From: Panagrolaimus kolymaensis
Taxonomy: Eukaryota; Nematoda; Chromadorea; Rhabditida; Panagrolaimidae
Direction of reading: 5' to 3'
Assembly (NCBI GenBank): GCA_028622995.1
Contig: JAJQJQ010000004.1
Location: 2,108,001 to 2,172,000, forward strand
DNA: 64,000 nt
Shown: positions 1 through 10,201 of the stretch, in pieces
Numbering within the stretch: position 1 is the first letter of the stretch
Layout of the letters: every line of letters starts with the position of its first letter
Made by a program: the position numbers and the translations under genes
The notes under the pieces: generated by a model
Told to the model about the DNA's origin: nothing
The model's database searches: none
Seen by the model: only the letters and a program-made list of their open reading frames with translations

Positions 1-2
1 AT

Positions 3-185
3 GTGGGATAAAAAGTTTTTGAATATGGGGAACATGTATATAATGGAGTTGGGTCGCAACTACATGGTCGTAAAACAGTTACATCATTTGGTGGCCTTGA
101 ACAACTACCAATGGGGCAAAGACTGCAACAACATTCAGAATGACAACAAGCTGGAGTTGGAATTGCTCCATCTCCAATTGAATAA
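3..185 (+). CDS. possible 3' end of an unknown gene, cut by window edge
   Basis: Reading from base 3, the frame from about base 12 looks protein-like (it contains YNGVGSQLHGRKTVTSFGG) and meets TGA at 141-143. The same frame stays protein-like beyond it (QQAGVGIAPSPIE) up to TAA at 183-185. This may be the terminal coding exon of a gene that begins outside the window, with either a real TGA stop, a mutated codon or a readthrough stop. Another frame is open over the same bases (1-213) but its product is low-complexity. I recognise no family. Certainty is low. Confidence 0.25.
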
Positions 186-1677
186 CGAGAGCATCGAATT
201 AAAACAAAACTAAAATTTATTACAAAAAATACTATTAATTTCATTTTTTAAGAAAAACTTTACAATGTTTTCAGACAAAAAAATGAAAGCTGTTTTTTTT
301 TTTTGCTTTCCATTTTCTTCACATCGCTTTTTTTTGCCTTTGAATGACCATTTTTCGTTTGTTGTTGTTCACACAGGGAAAGCAAGCGACCATCTAAAAA
401 TGGAAAGGAAAAAATTGATTGTTCAAAAAAAATTTCTCCGATTTTTATTTGTATGAATGAAGAAGCATAAATCAAAACTATTGTACTTTTTTTCTTTAAT
501 TCCATTCGAACTTTAGCCATTTTTTGGATGTTCCATAATACATTCTGGAAGTTTGTTTAGGTGTAAATTAAAAAAATGGAGTAAAGTATGTGGCAAGCTT
601 GGAACATATCTCTACCGTAGCCAACATGATTTCAATTTCACAAACAATTAACGTCCATCAAAATAACAAAACCAAAACCTTTTTCAGGTGAAAACCTAAA
701 CGTGTAATGTTTACGGGTTGCCAAAGGAGAAGGTATAATAACGACCTTTACGACAACTGTTTTTAAAGTGAACAATGGGAGCATGGGGAAGAATTTGATA
801 TAGTTGTTAGACATGGAACATGGTTTGAGCTGATTTGGATTTCCAACAATTAAATAAGCGCATATAACGACGTAATTCCACTTGACATGCTCCCAACAAT
901 TTTATATCAAAAAAGTATAATTGCAATATAAAAGCGATCGTCAGATTAAAAAAATTTATCTGATTAGCATTCATTATCACCTTCAAATAAGAATGAGTTA
1001 TTTTGAAGGTTCTTTTTCTACCAAACTCTTTGGCGCCTTTTATGCGGCTTCCAAGACATTATTGAACAAGTCGATTAGCCAATTCAGCATTCGTTCACTA
1101 TAACGTTTCAAACCTTATTCTTTGGTATTTCTTCATGCTTTTAATTCAGCTTCACATTAGAGCAATTTTCCAGTTATAATGGATCGTGCACTTTGTCCTT
1201 AGCAATTGAGGTAATCTCATTATCGAGATGCTCCGCTTGAAATAAACTTTTCGATTTAATTTATTACTAAACCAAAATTATTTTTAAAAGTCTTTCAAAA
1301 CCATGATTATTATTTACGGGTAAAACCTTTTTAGTTCAAAGTTTTAGTTATTTTTTGTTGTTGTTGTCGTTAATAAAAATTTTAATGAAAGAATTTTTGT
1401 AAGCAAAACAAAATTTTATAATGGCTTTTTAAAAAATATTTGACATCAGTATTTTCTCTGTGTAAGTTCTCATTGCATTGAAAATGCTAACAATATGTTT
1501 GCGCGGCAAAAAAGTTTTGTTTGATTTAAGCTTTTTTGCATCATTCATGAATCCTTGCTTCTTTTTTTAAAAGTTGAACAACACTGAAACATGTTGCATA
1601 TTTGCATATGTATTTTTACTTCAAAGAATTTTCTTCGATGTTTTATTATGTCTTCCTGAAAATCCGAAGTTTCAAAG
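186..1677. other. non-coding stretch
   Basis: About 1.5 kb of A/T-rich sequence with homopolymer runs. The short open frames here are rich in Phe, Lys and Asn and lack family motifs or convincing splice partners. It probably holds the promoter of the gene at 1678. I see no RNA gene or repeat. Confidence 0.5.
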
Positions 1678-2379
1678 ATGTGCCTCAAACAAGATGTCAC
1701 TTTTCGAATTACAACCATTTATTTAAACGAAACTGTGAGTTTTTTTTTTACTTTTCTTATTTGATTATCTTTGTTTTTTTAGTTGCTTCTCTCACTTTTA
1801 TATGCAACAATCTTTGCTCTTGGAGCTTTGATAGCAGCTCATGCTCATCGACTTTATTCAATGATTCGACTTCAACAATATTTGATTCAAGAAAAATTAC
1901 CTATGATTGCTGGAGATGATGAGAATATTGGAAAAGAAACAGCATATCGTAATACTCGAGTTACTGGAATGACTCAAGGAATGGTTGATCTTGCAGCAGT
2001 TGGTCTATTTGCTGATCCTGGTACTCCACAAGCTGGATTTCAATTTGATCAAGATTCAACAAAAGAACAGATTACAAAAATTGAAGAAAAAATGGGTAAA
2101 TATTTTCCTTTATTTTATAACATTTGAAATGATGGCGCTTTGTTTGAAGGAACGAAAAGAGTGCTGCCAGTTTAGTCTAAAGAGGCTTTATTTATTCTTA
2201 TGGTGGATAACTCTTACATCTTTCCATAATTGTGTCATTTTATCATTATTGTTATCTTCTTTAACCTTCACTAACCTTGATTTTTTTCAGTGCCAACTCA
2301 AATGCGAAAACTTGAAAAACCAAAAAGTCTTGGATTGAAGAAAGTTAATTCTGGTCCTCAAAGTGTTTTTCTTGGTTGA
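1678..2379 (+). CDS. small single-pass membrane protein, unknown function
   Basis: Three exons (1678-1734, 1783-2095, 2291-2379) join in frame to 152 residues. The ATG at 1678 follows an in-frame TGA, which fixes the start unless an upstream exon exists. After a 19-residue N-terminus there is one hydrophobic segment (residues about 20-38, LLLSLLYATIFALGALIAA), then a polar region with a basic, mostly soluble tail ending in SVFLG. Splice sites are canonical (GTGAGT, GTAAAT; TTTTTAG, TTTTCAG). I do not recognise the family; topology suggests a small membrane-anchored protein. The gene model is well supported by phase; the function is unknown. Confidence 0.65.
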
Positions 2380-2481
2380 TTATGTTTGTGAATGAATTTG
2401 TAGGTATGTATTTTAATGAATAAAAGGGATTTTGTTATTTATTATTAGTAATAATTTGGGCCATCAATATCTTTTTTCTTT

Positions 2482-2817
2482 TTACAATGACATATCAAGC
2501 ACAATTCTACCTTTGATTTCTCCTTTTGACATTCGTTCAAAAACATTTGGGATTTCTTCTAACTTTACAATTTCATTTGAGATTTCTATTTAGCCATTTT
2601 CAAGGAATCCTAATGCTTCTTCTGTATCTTGTCGTGAACTTATCACCGTCCCTTTAATGGTTAGAGCAACAATTGGGAAAACATCAGCTTTAATTTTTGC
2701 ATCTTTTGAAATTCCAACACAAACGATGGTTAAATGTTTTCGAAGATATTGTAATGCTTGTGCAATAGGTTTATGGGAAATGAAAACGTTTATTGCTAAA
2801 GTTTTTACAATTCACGA
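2482..2817 (-). pseudogene. relic of the last exon of a SODH-type alcohol dehydrogenase
   Basis: The minus strand encodes a degraded copy of the C-terminal exon found intact at 23789-24133. Matching parts include KPIAQALQYLRKHLTIV, ALTIKGTVISSRQDTEEAL and FERMSKGEIKGRIVLD. There is an in-frame TAA near 2590-2592 where the intact gene has the RG of LKRGLID. No N-terminal or zinc-binding exon lies next to it. The homology starts near the exon border that precedes [10 protein letters not shown] in the intact gene, so the relic is essentially one exon. It may be the missing 3' end of the broken gene at 21935-22739 (see findings) or a separate copy. Confidence 0.8.
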
Positions 2818-3667
2818 AACTTTGCTTTATGTTCTGCACCGTATTCCATCCATTGCTTTAACCATGCAAGTTTGGAATTACACAATATAGGATTTCGTTA
2901 AAGGTCCAAGCTATCTTATATTGTTCCTTATTGGTGTAAAATGGCAGCTTTTCCATGCGAAAATGGGTTGAATTTGTTTGTCAACGAAATTTTAAAGAAG
3001 CTTTTGGTTGTGATTGTGTTGTAAAGCATGGATGGAATGGTTTGAATTTATGTGTTAATAATAGCAGTAAGGTCTCTTTGATAGCCATTATGTTTTTCAA
3101 ATGCACCAATATTTATCTATAAAAGTGCTGTTATTATATGCATCGTTAATATATTAAGGTTTATACTTTTATGAGATTTTTGTCCTAAATTGTCATCTTT
3201 CTTTACAATCTTTTACACAAGCAAGCTTTAATCGATAGTTTGGTTTCTCTTCTTTCATTTCATTTTTAAATGCTTTAAGAGGTGGTAAAACTTTGAATTG
3301 AAATTATCGTGGTTTGTACCATTTAGTCGAATATTAAAAATCTAAATCTTTGTTCTTATAGCTTTTATTTTTATCAAAAAATTTTCTTCCAACTCCGTTA
3401 AATTTCTTATTTTTGCAAAGCCATACGAATAAGAGGAAGTTGAATTAACTTGCTCCAAATTTTCTAGCTTTACATTTCTAATTGAATAAATCATGTAGTT
3501 GAGCATCATTATAATGAATTAATATTACCTGTGAATTCAAAAATTTAAATAAAAATTTTTATTAGCAAGCCCAAAAAATCATTTTTGTCTCTAAAAAAGA
3601 TTCAAATCAAAGCCATCCAAATCTTACAACGAAAAAACACGTTTGCGGAATGAAGTTGAAAGCATGG
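2818..3667. other. non-coding or degraded sequence
   Basis: No intact gene. Short protein-like scraps can be read, for example around 2960-3070 on the plus strand (VVKHGWNGLN) and 3200-3330 on the minus strand (LPPLKAFKNEMKEEK), each closed by stops. They look like remains of coding exons, but I cannot assign them to a family. Confidence 0.4.
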
Positions 3668-3921
3668 TACAATCCGTTACCAGGTTGTTTGAACAGAGAA
3701 GGGAAGGGAAGAGAAGAGAAGGGCTTTTATTGAAAGTAGCGCGGTAGCGCGGTAGCGCCGTTTTCTTTCGTGTTGGGACCACTCCTTTTCATTTTTTCAA
3801 TTATTGAAAGTAGCGCCGAAGGTAGCGCCATCATTTTTTTGATTACTTTTTCACAGAATTAGGCAAATAATTAAAAAGGTTTTTTATTTTATAAATATGT
3901 TTATTGTTTGTCAATTATTAT
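3668..3921. repeat. left arm of a long imperfect inverted repeat
   Basis: This stretch is repeated in reverse complement at 18700-19093. Landmarks in both are the TACAATCCGTTACCAGG end, a GGGAAGGGAAG tract, the CGCGGTAGCGCGGTAGCGCC block, GTGTTGGGACCACTCC and AGAATTAGGCAAATAATT. Similarity ends at about 3921, exactly at the stop codon of the truncated helicase. The right arm carries an extra foldback insertion of about 145 bp. No open frame; it behaves like a dispersed element or the ends of a larger unit. Confidence 0.9.
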
Positions 3922-5163
3922 TCACCTAAACGACGAGATTGTCCAATGCCACACCATTTTTGTCGTTGTTTCAAAATTTCTTTCATTTTCTTTTGAGTTT
4001 CAATTGAATCCAATCCAGTTTGATGAATGATATGATTCATAGGTTCACGAACAGATAAAGCTGATACCAGATAAATTGCATATGGCATTAAATCATGTTG
4101 ATTGGCCATAGCAAGCATTTTAGCAAATGGTGGAGATAGCGGAAATAATGATAGTGTTTTACCAAGAGTTGTAATTCTTGCATCTTTCTAAAAATTAAAC
4201 ATTAAAACCATGATCATAAACTGAAACCAACCTTTCCATCAGACGAAAGAGCTCCCATAAGCGTTAGTCGCTTCTCAGCAATTTCCAATTGATCAGCTTG
4301 AGGTGGTGTTGGAAATGGAAAATTTGAAACTTTGACAATATTCATTGCTTTCAAGTGAAGAACAAGTTGATCCACAGGTTTGTTAAGAATTTCAGGTTGA
4401 GAAAAAGTTATAAAATCTTCAAACATTGCTGATGAATAAAGACGATAAGCATGTCCAGCTTGAACTCGTCCAGCTCGAACAGATCTTTGTTCAGCAGAAG
4501 CTTGAGAAATCCAATGAATATTGAATTGTGATACACCTGTAATTGGATCATAATCTCGTCGCTTTTCTTTTCCACAATCAACGATATAACGAATATTTGG
4601 AATTGTGAGAGATGTTTCAGCTACATTGGTTGCGATAACACAAAGTCGAGTTCCTTCTGGTGGTGGTTCAAATACACGTTGTTGTTTTGCTGATGAAAGA
4701 AGAGAATACAGTGGAAGACAATAAAGTGGTGAAAGACCAGGCGGTGGTGGAGGTAAAGAACCATTAAAAAGATTTGAATCATCCATATCATCATCAAGAA
4801 ATCCACAATCTGCTGCACCAAATTCATCCAAATCAGCTTTGCCATCATCTGTTTCTTCTTTTGATGTTTGAGGTTTTCCATCAAGAAGAGAATTCGCTTT
4901 ATCAGAAAAATTTGATAATTTCACTTTTTCTTTTTCAGCCTTCTAAAAATAAAAACATTATTATCATCACATTCATTCAGCATAAAAAACTACCATACCT
5001 TTCGATCTTTCTTTTTAGTCAAATGTCCTTTAACTTGTTTTGCTTTCATTGGATATCGTTGAGTCAATAATTTTAACAATCGTTTAACTTCGTTTTGACC
5101 AGTAACGAACACCAAAATAGCATTCCAAAAATTATTTAGTACAGCTCTTAGTTGCTGTTTTGA
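3918..5163 (-). pseudogene. 5'-truncated DHX37/Dhr1-type DEAH-box RNA helicase
   Basis: Three exons (4999-5163, 4232-4942, 3918-4187) join in frame. The product matches the second half of DHX37/Dhr1, the helicase of nucleolar small-subunit rRNA processing: ILVFVTGQNEV, an acidic insert, [53 protein letters not shown] and the start of the helicase-associated C-terminal domain (MPYAIYLVSALSVRE). Missing are the N-terminus, ATP-binding motif I, the DEAH motif and motif III. A stop precedes the first exon, directly beside the minisatellite. Motif VI, normally QRxGRxGR, reads QRSVRAGR, so a conserved Gly is Val. The C-terminus stops early at GQSRRLGE, at the edge of the inverted repeat. It cannot be an active helicase. 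Exons and splice sites look intact, so the break may be recent. Confidence 0.85.
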
Positions 5164-5266
5164 TTAAATTAATCGAAACAGCTTAAGCTCCTTCGCCACG
5201 TCAAGGCGGCTGTACTTTGAAGAAGAAAAGGGCTTTCGCCCCCACCAGTTAACAGGTGTATCCGAA

Positions 5267-7546
5267 GAATCTCCGAAGAGATGGATGAAGAAGGCAACAA
5301 CACATAAATGTGAAGGTAAGGCAGCAACACATATAAATATGTGAAGGTAAGGCAACAACGCATAAAGCGAAGGTAAGGCAACAACACATATAAATATGCG
5401 AAGGTAAGGCAACAACGCATAAAGCGAAGGTAAGGCAGCAACACATAAATGTGAAGGTAAGGTAGCAACACATATAAATATGTGAAGGTAAGGCAACAAC
5501 ACATAAATGTGAAGGTAAGGCAACAACGCATAAAGCGAAGGTAAGGCAGCAACACATATAAATATGTGAAGGTAAGGCAACAACACATAAATGTGAAGGT
5601 AAGGCAGCAACACATATAAATATGTGAAGGTAAGGCAACAACACATAAATGTGAAGGTAAGGCAGCAACACATAAATGTGAAGGTAAGGCAGCAACACAT
5701 ATAAATATGTGAAGGTAAGGCAGCAACACATATAAATATGTGAAGGTAAGGCAACAACACATAAATGTGAAGGTAAGGCAGCAACACATATAAATATGTG
5801 AAGGTAAGGCAACAACACATAAATGTGAAGGTAAGGCAGCAACACATAAATGTGAAGGTAAGGCAGCAACACATAAATGTGAAGGTAAGGCAACAACACA
5901 TAAATGTGAAGGTAAGGCAGCAACACATAAATGTGAAGGTAAGGCAACAACACATATAAATATGCGAAGGTAAGGCAACAACGCATAAAGCGAAGGTAAG
6001 GCAGCAACACATAAATGTGAAGGTAAGGCAACAACACATATAAATATGCGAAGGTAAGGCAACAACACATAAATGTGAAGGTAAGGCAGCAACACATATA
6101 AATATGCGAAGGTAAGGCAACAACGCATAAAGCGAAGGTAAGGCAGCAACACATATAAATATGCGAAGGTAAGGCAACAACGCATAAAGCGAAGGTAAGG
6201 CAGCAACACATAAATATGTGAAGGTAAGGCAACAACGCATAAAGCGAAGGTAAGGCAGCAACACATAAATGTGAAGGTAAGGCAGCAACACATATAAATA
6301 TGTGAAGGTAAGGCAGCAACACATATAAATATGTGAAGGTAAGGCAACAACACATAAAGCGAAGGTAAGGCAGCAACACATAAATGTGAAGGTAAGGCAA
6401 CAACGCATAAAGCGAAGGTAAGGCAGCAACACATATAAATATGTGAAGGTAAGGCAACAACACATAAATGTGAAGGTAAGGCAGCAACACATATAAATAT
6501 GTGAAGGTAAGGCAGCAACACATATAAATATGTGAAGGTAAGGCAACAACACATAAAGCGAAGGTAAGGCAGCAACACATAAATGTGAAGGTAAGGCAAC
6601 AACGCATAAAGCGAAGGTAAGGCAGCAACACATAAATATGTGAAGGTAAGGCAACAACGCATAAAGCGAAGGTAAGGCAGCAACACATAAATGTGAAGGT
6701 AAGGCAGCAACACATATAAATATGTGAAGGTAAGGCAGCAACACATATAAATATGTGAAGGTAAGGCAACAACACATAAAGCGAAGGTAAGGCAGCAACA
6801 CATAAATGTGAAGGTAAGGCAACAACGCATAAAGCGAAGGTAAGGCAGCAACACATATAAATATGTGAAGGTAAGGCAACAACACATAAATGTGAAGGTA
6901 AGGCAGCAACACATATAAATATGTGAAGGTAAGGCAACAACACATAAATGTGAAGGTAAGGCAGCAACACATAAATGTGAAGGTAAGGCAGCAACACATA
7001 AATGTGAAGGTAAGGCAACAACACATAAATGTGAAGGTAAGGCAGCAACACATATAAATATGTGAAGGTAAGGCAACAACACATAAATGTGAAGGTAAGG
7101 CAGCAACACATATAAATATGCGAAGGTAAGGCAACAACGCATAAAGCGAAGGTAAGGCAACAACACATATAAATATGCGAAGGTAAGGCAACAACGCATA
7201 AAGCGAAGGTAAGGCAACAACACATATAAATATGCGAAGGTAAGGCAGCAACACATAAATGTGAAGGTAAGGCAACAACACATATAAATATGCGAAGGTA
7301 AGGCAACAACGCATAAAGCGAAGGTAAGGCAACAACACATATAAATATGCGAAGGTAAGGCAACAACGCATAAAGCGAAGGTAAGGCAGCAACACATAAA
7401 TGTGAAGGTAAGGTAGCAACACATATAAATATGTGAAGGTAAGGCAACAACACATAAATGTGAAGGTAAGGCAACAACGCATAAAGCGAAGGTAAGGCAG
7501 CAACACATAAATGTGAAGGAATCTCCGAAGAGATAAATGAAGAAGG
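5267..7546. repeat. 28-bp direct duplication bounding the minisatellite
   Basis: Positions 5267-5294 and 7519-7546 carry the same 28 bases (GAATCTCCGAAGAGAT, two differing bases, ATGAAGAAGGC), 26 of 28 identical. The array lies between them. This fits slippage or unequal exchange starting from a local duplication, or target duplication on insertion. Confidence 0.75.
5291..7519. repeat. minisatellite, about 80 units of 26-31 bp
   Basis: A tandem array built on GAAGGTAAGGCARCAAC followed by one of a few hairpin-like cores: CACATAAATGTG, CACATATAAATATGTG, CGCATAAAGCG, plus mixed forms. Units are not in strict order, but blocks of several units recur (compare 6200-6420 with 6620-6830), which points to higher-order duplication. 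Three minus-strand frames stay open for about 780-809 codons because the unit lacks stops on that strand; the products (repeats of CCCLTFTFM, LLPYLHIYV, ALPSHLCV) are artefacts. The array sits where the DHX37 fragment loses its 5' half. Confidence 0.97.
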
Positions 7547-8259
7547 CTGACGCAAAATGAACCGAAGATTAACCAAAAAATTTATCCGGTTGCTTGGGCT
7601 TAAGTGAAAACCAAAAAAGGAACGCTTAAAGATTCGCTTTTTGCTGCCAGAGAGACAAAGAAAAACCTTTACGCGCACCTTTTTGGCTTGAATTACAAAA
7701 AAAAATATAAATATTCTAACATAAATTTAGCTTTGACAAAAAACAAAGGCAAACTTTAATTTGGCTGAAATAGCTAGGTAGCTTATAAAGTGGAAAAAGA
7801 AGGTGGTAATAATTTATTTTTACTTTATTATCAATTTTTATTACTCAATATTAGAAGAAGAAATTTGTGGAAGAAATTGAAAGTTTTAGAAGAAAATAAA
7901 AGAAGCATTTTTTATTTCATCTTTTTTGTTTCTTGATTTTTTGGTGTTAGGTATATGGAGCATGGTTAAAATTAATCATAAATGATACGTTTCGTATCGA
8001 ATTTTACATGCATGCATTTATTCTTATTTTTCACCTAAAATTTGTCCCTTTCACAATAATTTTATCATCTTGGAAGGATCAAACAGTCGCTCCGCTAAAT
8101 TCCCATACTTTTGGCGCGAAAAAAACATTTTTCGGTTTTGACCTTTTTTGCTGCAATTTTTTTCTTCAAACTTTGACGCTTGTTTGACATTTTTAATTGC
8201 TAGCTTCTCCGTCATTTTTTTATACCGACTTATTCACTTAACATTTTTTTAGCTCTAAA
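7547..8259. other. non-coding stretch upstream of the KH-domain gene
   Basis: No supported gene. The final 40 bases before 8260 end in a T-run and TTTAG, which may serve as a trans-splice acceptor for the KH-domain gene (AACATTTTTTTAG just before the ATG). Confidence 0.45.
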
Positions 8260-9476
8260 ATGGTTGAAATTATCGACTCAAATGGAAATCGTTGTATCGT
8301 TACTGATGATGAAGATCCTCCACCTCCACCATATTTTACACGAGGTTATAAGCGACGACTTGATGGTAATCCTGAAGAAAAAGATCAGCAACACTTAGAA
8401 GTACAAAAGCAACATGAAGAAAAAAGGACAATTGCAAGAACTCCAAGAAAAAAAGCTAAAATCACACCAACACCAGAAAGTATGTAATCCGTTTTTATTA
8501 TTGATTTTAATATTTTTATTTAGAGCTTGAACTTGAAAAACAACTTAAAGAAGAAGAAAAGAGGTAAGGTTTTGAAAGACAAAAGCACTGGGATATAAAG
8601 ACAATTTTTAGACGAAAAAAAGAAGAAAGAGAAGCAGCAACTCAAGCTCGTCGTGAACAAAAAGAACTTCAAAAAGAAGCGGGCAGAAAAGCTAGAGAAG
8701 AACGTTCTCGTGTTAAACTAGAAAAAGAAGAAGCAGCTCGTCGAGCTAATGAAGAAAAGCAACGTTTAGCCGAAGAAATGAAGCTCCAACAAGAAAAACT
8801 TTCTGGTAATAATGTATTCCATGGTCCAAAATCTCTTTCAGCTTCTACTTCAGCTGTTATTCATGTTCTTTCTAACACAACTGGTTTTCGTTCGTCTCTT
8901 CGTGCGTTTGTTCCATCTTCGCCTCTTGTATCGCCTGAAAGTTCTCCTGTTCGTGAATATCCATCAATTAACAATGATGATATTTGTCAACATTTCAATG
9001 TCCCAATTTTTGCTCCTGAAAAAGGTGCTGATGAAGCTGTGGAAAAAGAAGATGCTGGTGTTGGAAAAGATGGTGACTATATTAAAACTAAAACGGTAGG
9101 TTTCTTTTTCTTTATATTTTTGATTTTTTTTTTGTTTGAAAAAATATACTTGTATCATTTGGTTCCAAACATTTTCTAACTATTATTATTTTTAGATTAC
9201 ATTTCCTGACAAACTTGGTGGAATGATCATTGGTAAAGGTGGTGAAAGTATCAATCGCGTTCGTCAACAATCTGGGGCCGGAATTGTAATTTCTCCTTCT
9301 GTTAGAAATCAAGATCGGGTAATCACTATTATTGGAACTCAACCGCAAATTCAAGCTGCACAATACATGTTGAATAAAAGGTAATTCTTAATAGTTTTGC
9401 CTTACTTTATGCAAGTTTATTTTTCAGTATGAAATATGCGAAGAAAAGATTCAACCAACATGAACAACCTCGATAA
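8260..9476 (+). CDS. single KH-domain protein related to hnRNP K/PCBP
   Basis: Five exons (8260-8479, 8524-8563, 8612-9095, 9196-9380, 9428-9476) join in frame to 325 residues. The first third is polar with a PPPPP stretch and a basic KKAK patch. Residues about 75-145 are highly charged (Glu, Lys, Arg, Gln) and should form a long helix or coiled coil. A low-complexity Ser/Pro region follows. The last exons encode one KH domain: ITFPDKLGGMIIGKGGESIN with the GKGG RNA-binding loop, then GIVISPS, DRVITIIGTQPQIQAAQYML. This closely resembles the third KH domain of hnRNP K/PCBP proteins. Usual family members have three KH domains; here two are missing and a coiled coil takes their place. Probable role is single-stranded RNA or DNA binding in the nucleus. 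Confidence 0.85.
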
Positions 9477-9698
9477 TTACAAAATTTTCAACCAATTCTT
9501 CGAGCTCAAAACCACTAACATTCCTGTTTATTTTTTTTCATTGTTAATTATTAGTATATCTTTATATGTATTTGTTTTATCAGGTTTCTATTGTTACAAA
9601 GAATAAACTAATTAACTGTAAAATTTTTGGAAGTGTTTTTAAAGTTTTCTCTTTAATGCAGCATTGCATACCAGCTTTTTTCTTCTGATATCATAGTT

Positions 9699-10088
9699 TC
9701 AGTTAATGCTGATTCTTGACGAGAAAACATCGTAAAATATGCAGGGAGGAAAAAAATGGTAAATGGAAGTAAAATTTTCATGAGTGGATACTTTCAAGCA
9801 TCTTTGAAAATACCAATCCGTAATCAAATCATCTGAAACAAGGCTTGAAATAAATTCACATTTAAATGGTTTATAAAAAGTTTCAATTTTAACTTTTTTA
9901 TTAATATCAAATATTCGAATCGCCGTTGATGATTCATCCGTTTTTAAAACCGATGATTCTAAAAAGTTTTCATCTTGGAGGTCGAAAAGTTGGCCAATTT
10001 TAATTTTATAATTTTTAGGATTATCACAAAAAATTGGCCGCATAAGTTTATGATGATCCATCAATTTTTTTGTTGCAACTTTTTTCAA
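9699..10088 (-). CDS. hypothetical protein, 129 residues
   Basis: One uninterrupted minus-strand frame opens with ATG at 10088 and sits between the end of the KH gene and the start of the methyltransferase gene. The composition is ordinary (DNPKNYKIKIGQLFDLQDE, CEFISSLVSDDLITDWYFQ), unlike the Lys/Phe-only frames of intergenic DNA. I recognise no motif, signal peptide or membrane segment. A second frame near the 3' end encodes a short hydrophobic peptide (MKILLPFTIFFLPAYF), so the true exon structure may differ. It may be an exon of a gene I cannot complete. Confidence 0.35.
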   Translation of the reverse strand: MKKVATKKLMDHHKLMRPIFCDNPKNYKIKIGQLFDLQDENFLESSVLKTDESSTAIRIFDINKKVKIETFYKPFKCEFISSLVSDDLITDWYFQRCLKVSTHENFTSIYHFFPPCIFYDVFSSRISIN

Positions 10089-10131
10089 ATTTTTTTTTGA
10101 TTGTTGTTGCTTGCTTGCTTTTTTTCTTCCT

Positions 10132-10143
10132 CCATTTTTTTAG
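10132..10143 (+). promoter_or_regulatory. candidate trans-splice acceptor
   Basis: A pyrimidine-rich tract ends in TTTTTTTAG about 60 nt before the ATG at 10202. In-frame stops just downstream exclude a coding extension, so this AG more likely receives a spliced leader than joins a coding exon. Confidence 0.4.
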
Positions 10144-10201
10144 TTAAATAAATATTTTGCATGGTTCACGTTTACTTGCCCAGGAAAGGGTTGATGAAAA
10201 A

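Noticed and set aside
5291..7519. CRISPR-like array
   Set aside because: Units are contiguous variants with no unique spacers and the DNA is eukaryotic.
5164..7678. Three overlapping minus-strand frames of 780-809 codons
   Set aside because: They are reading frames through the minisatellite, whose unit lacks stops on that strand; three frames open at once and purely repetitive products argue against a protein.
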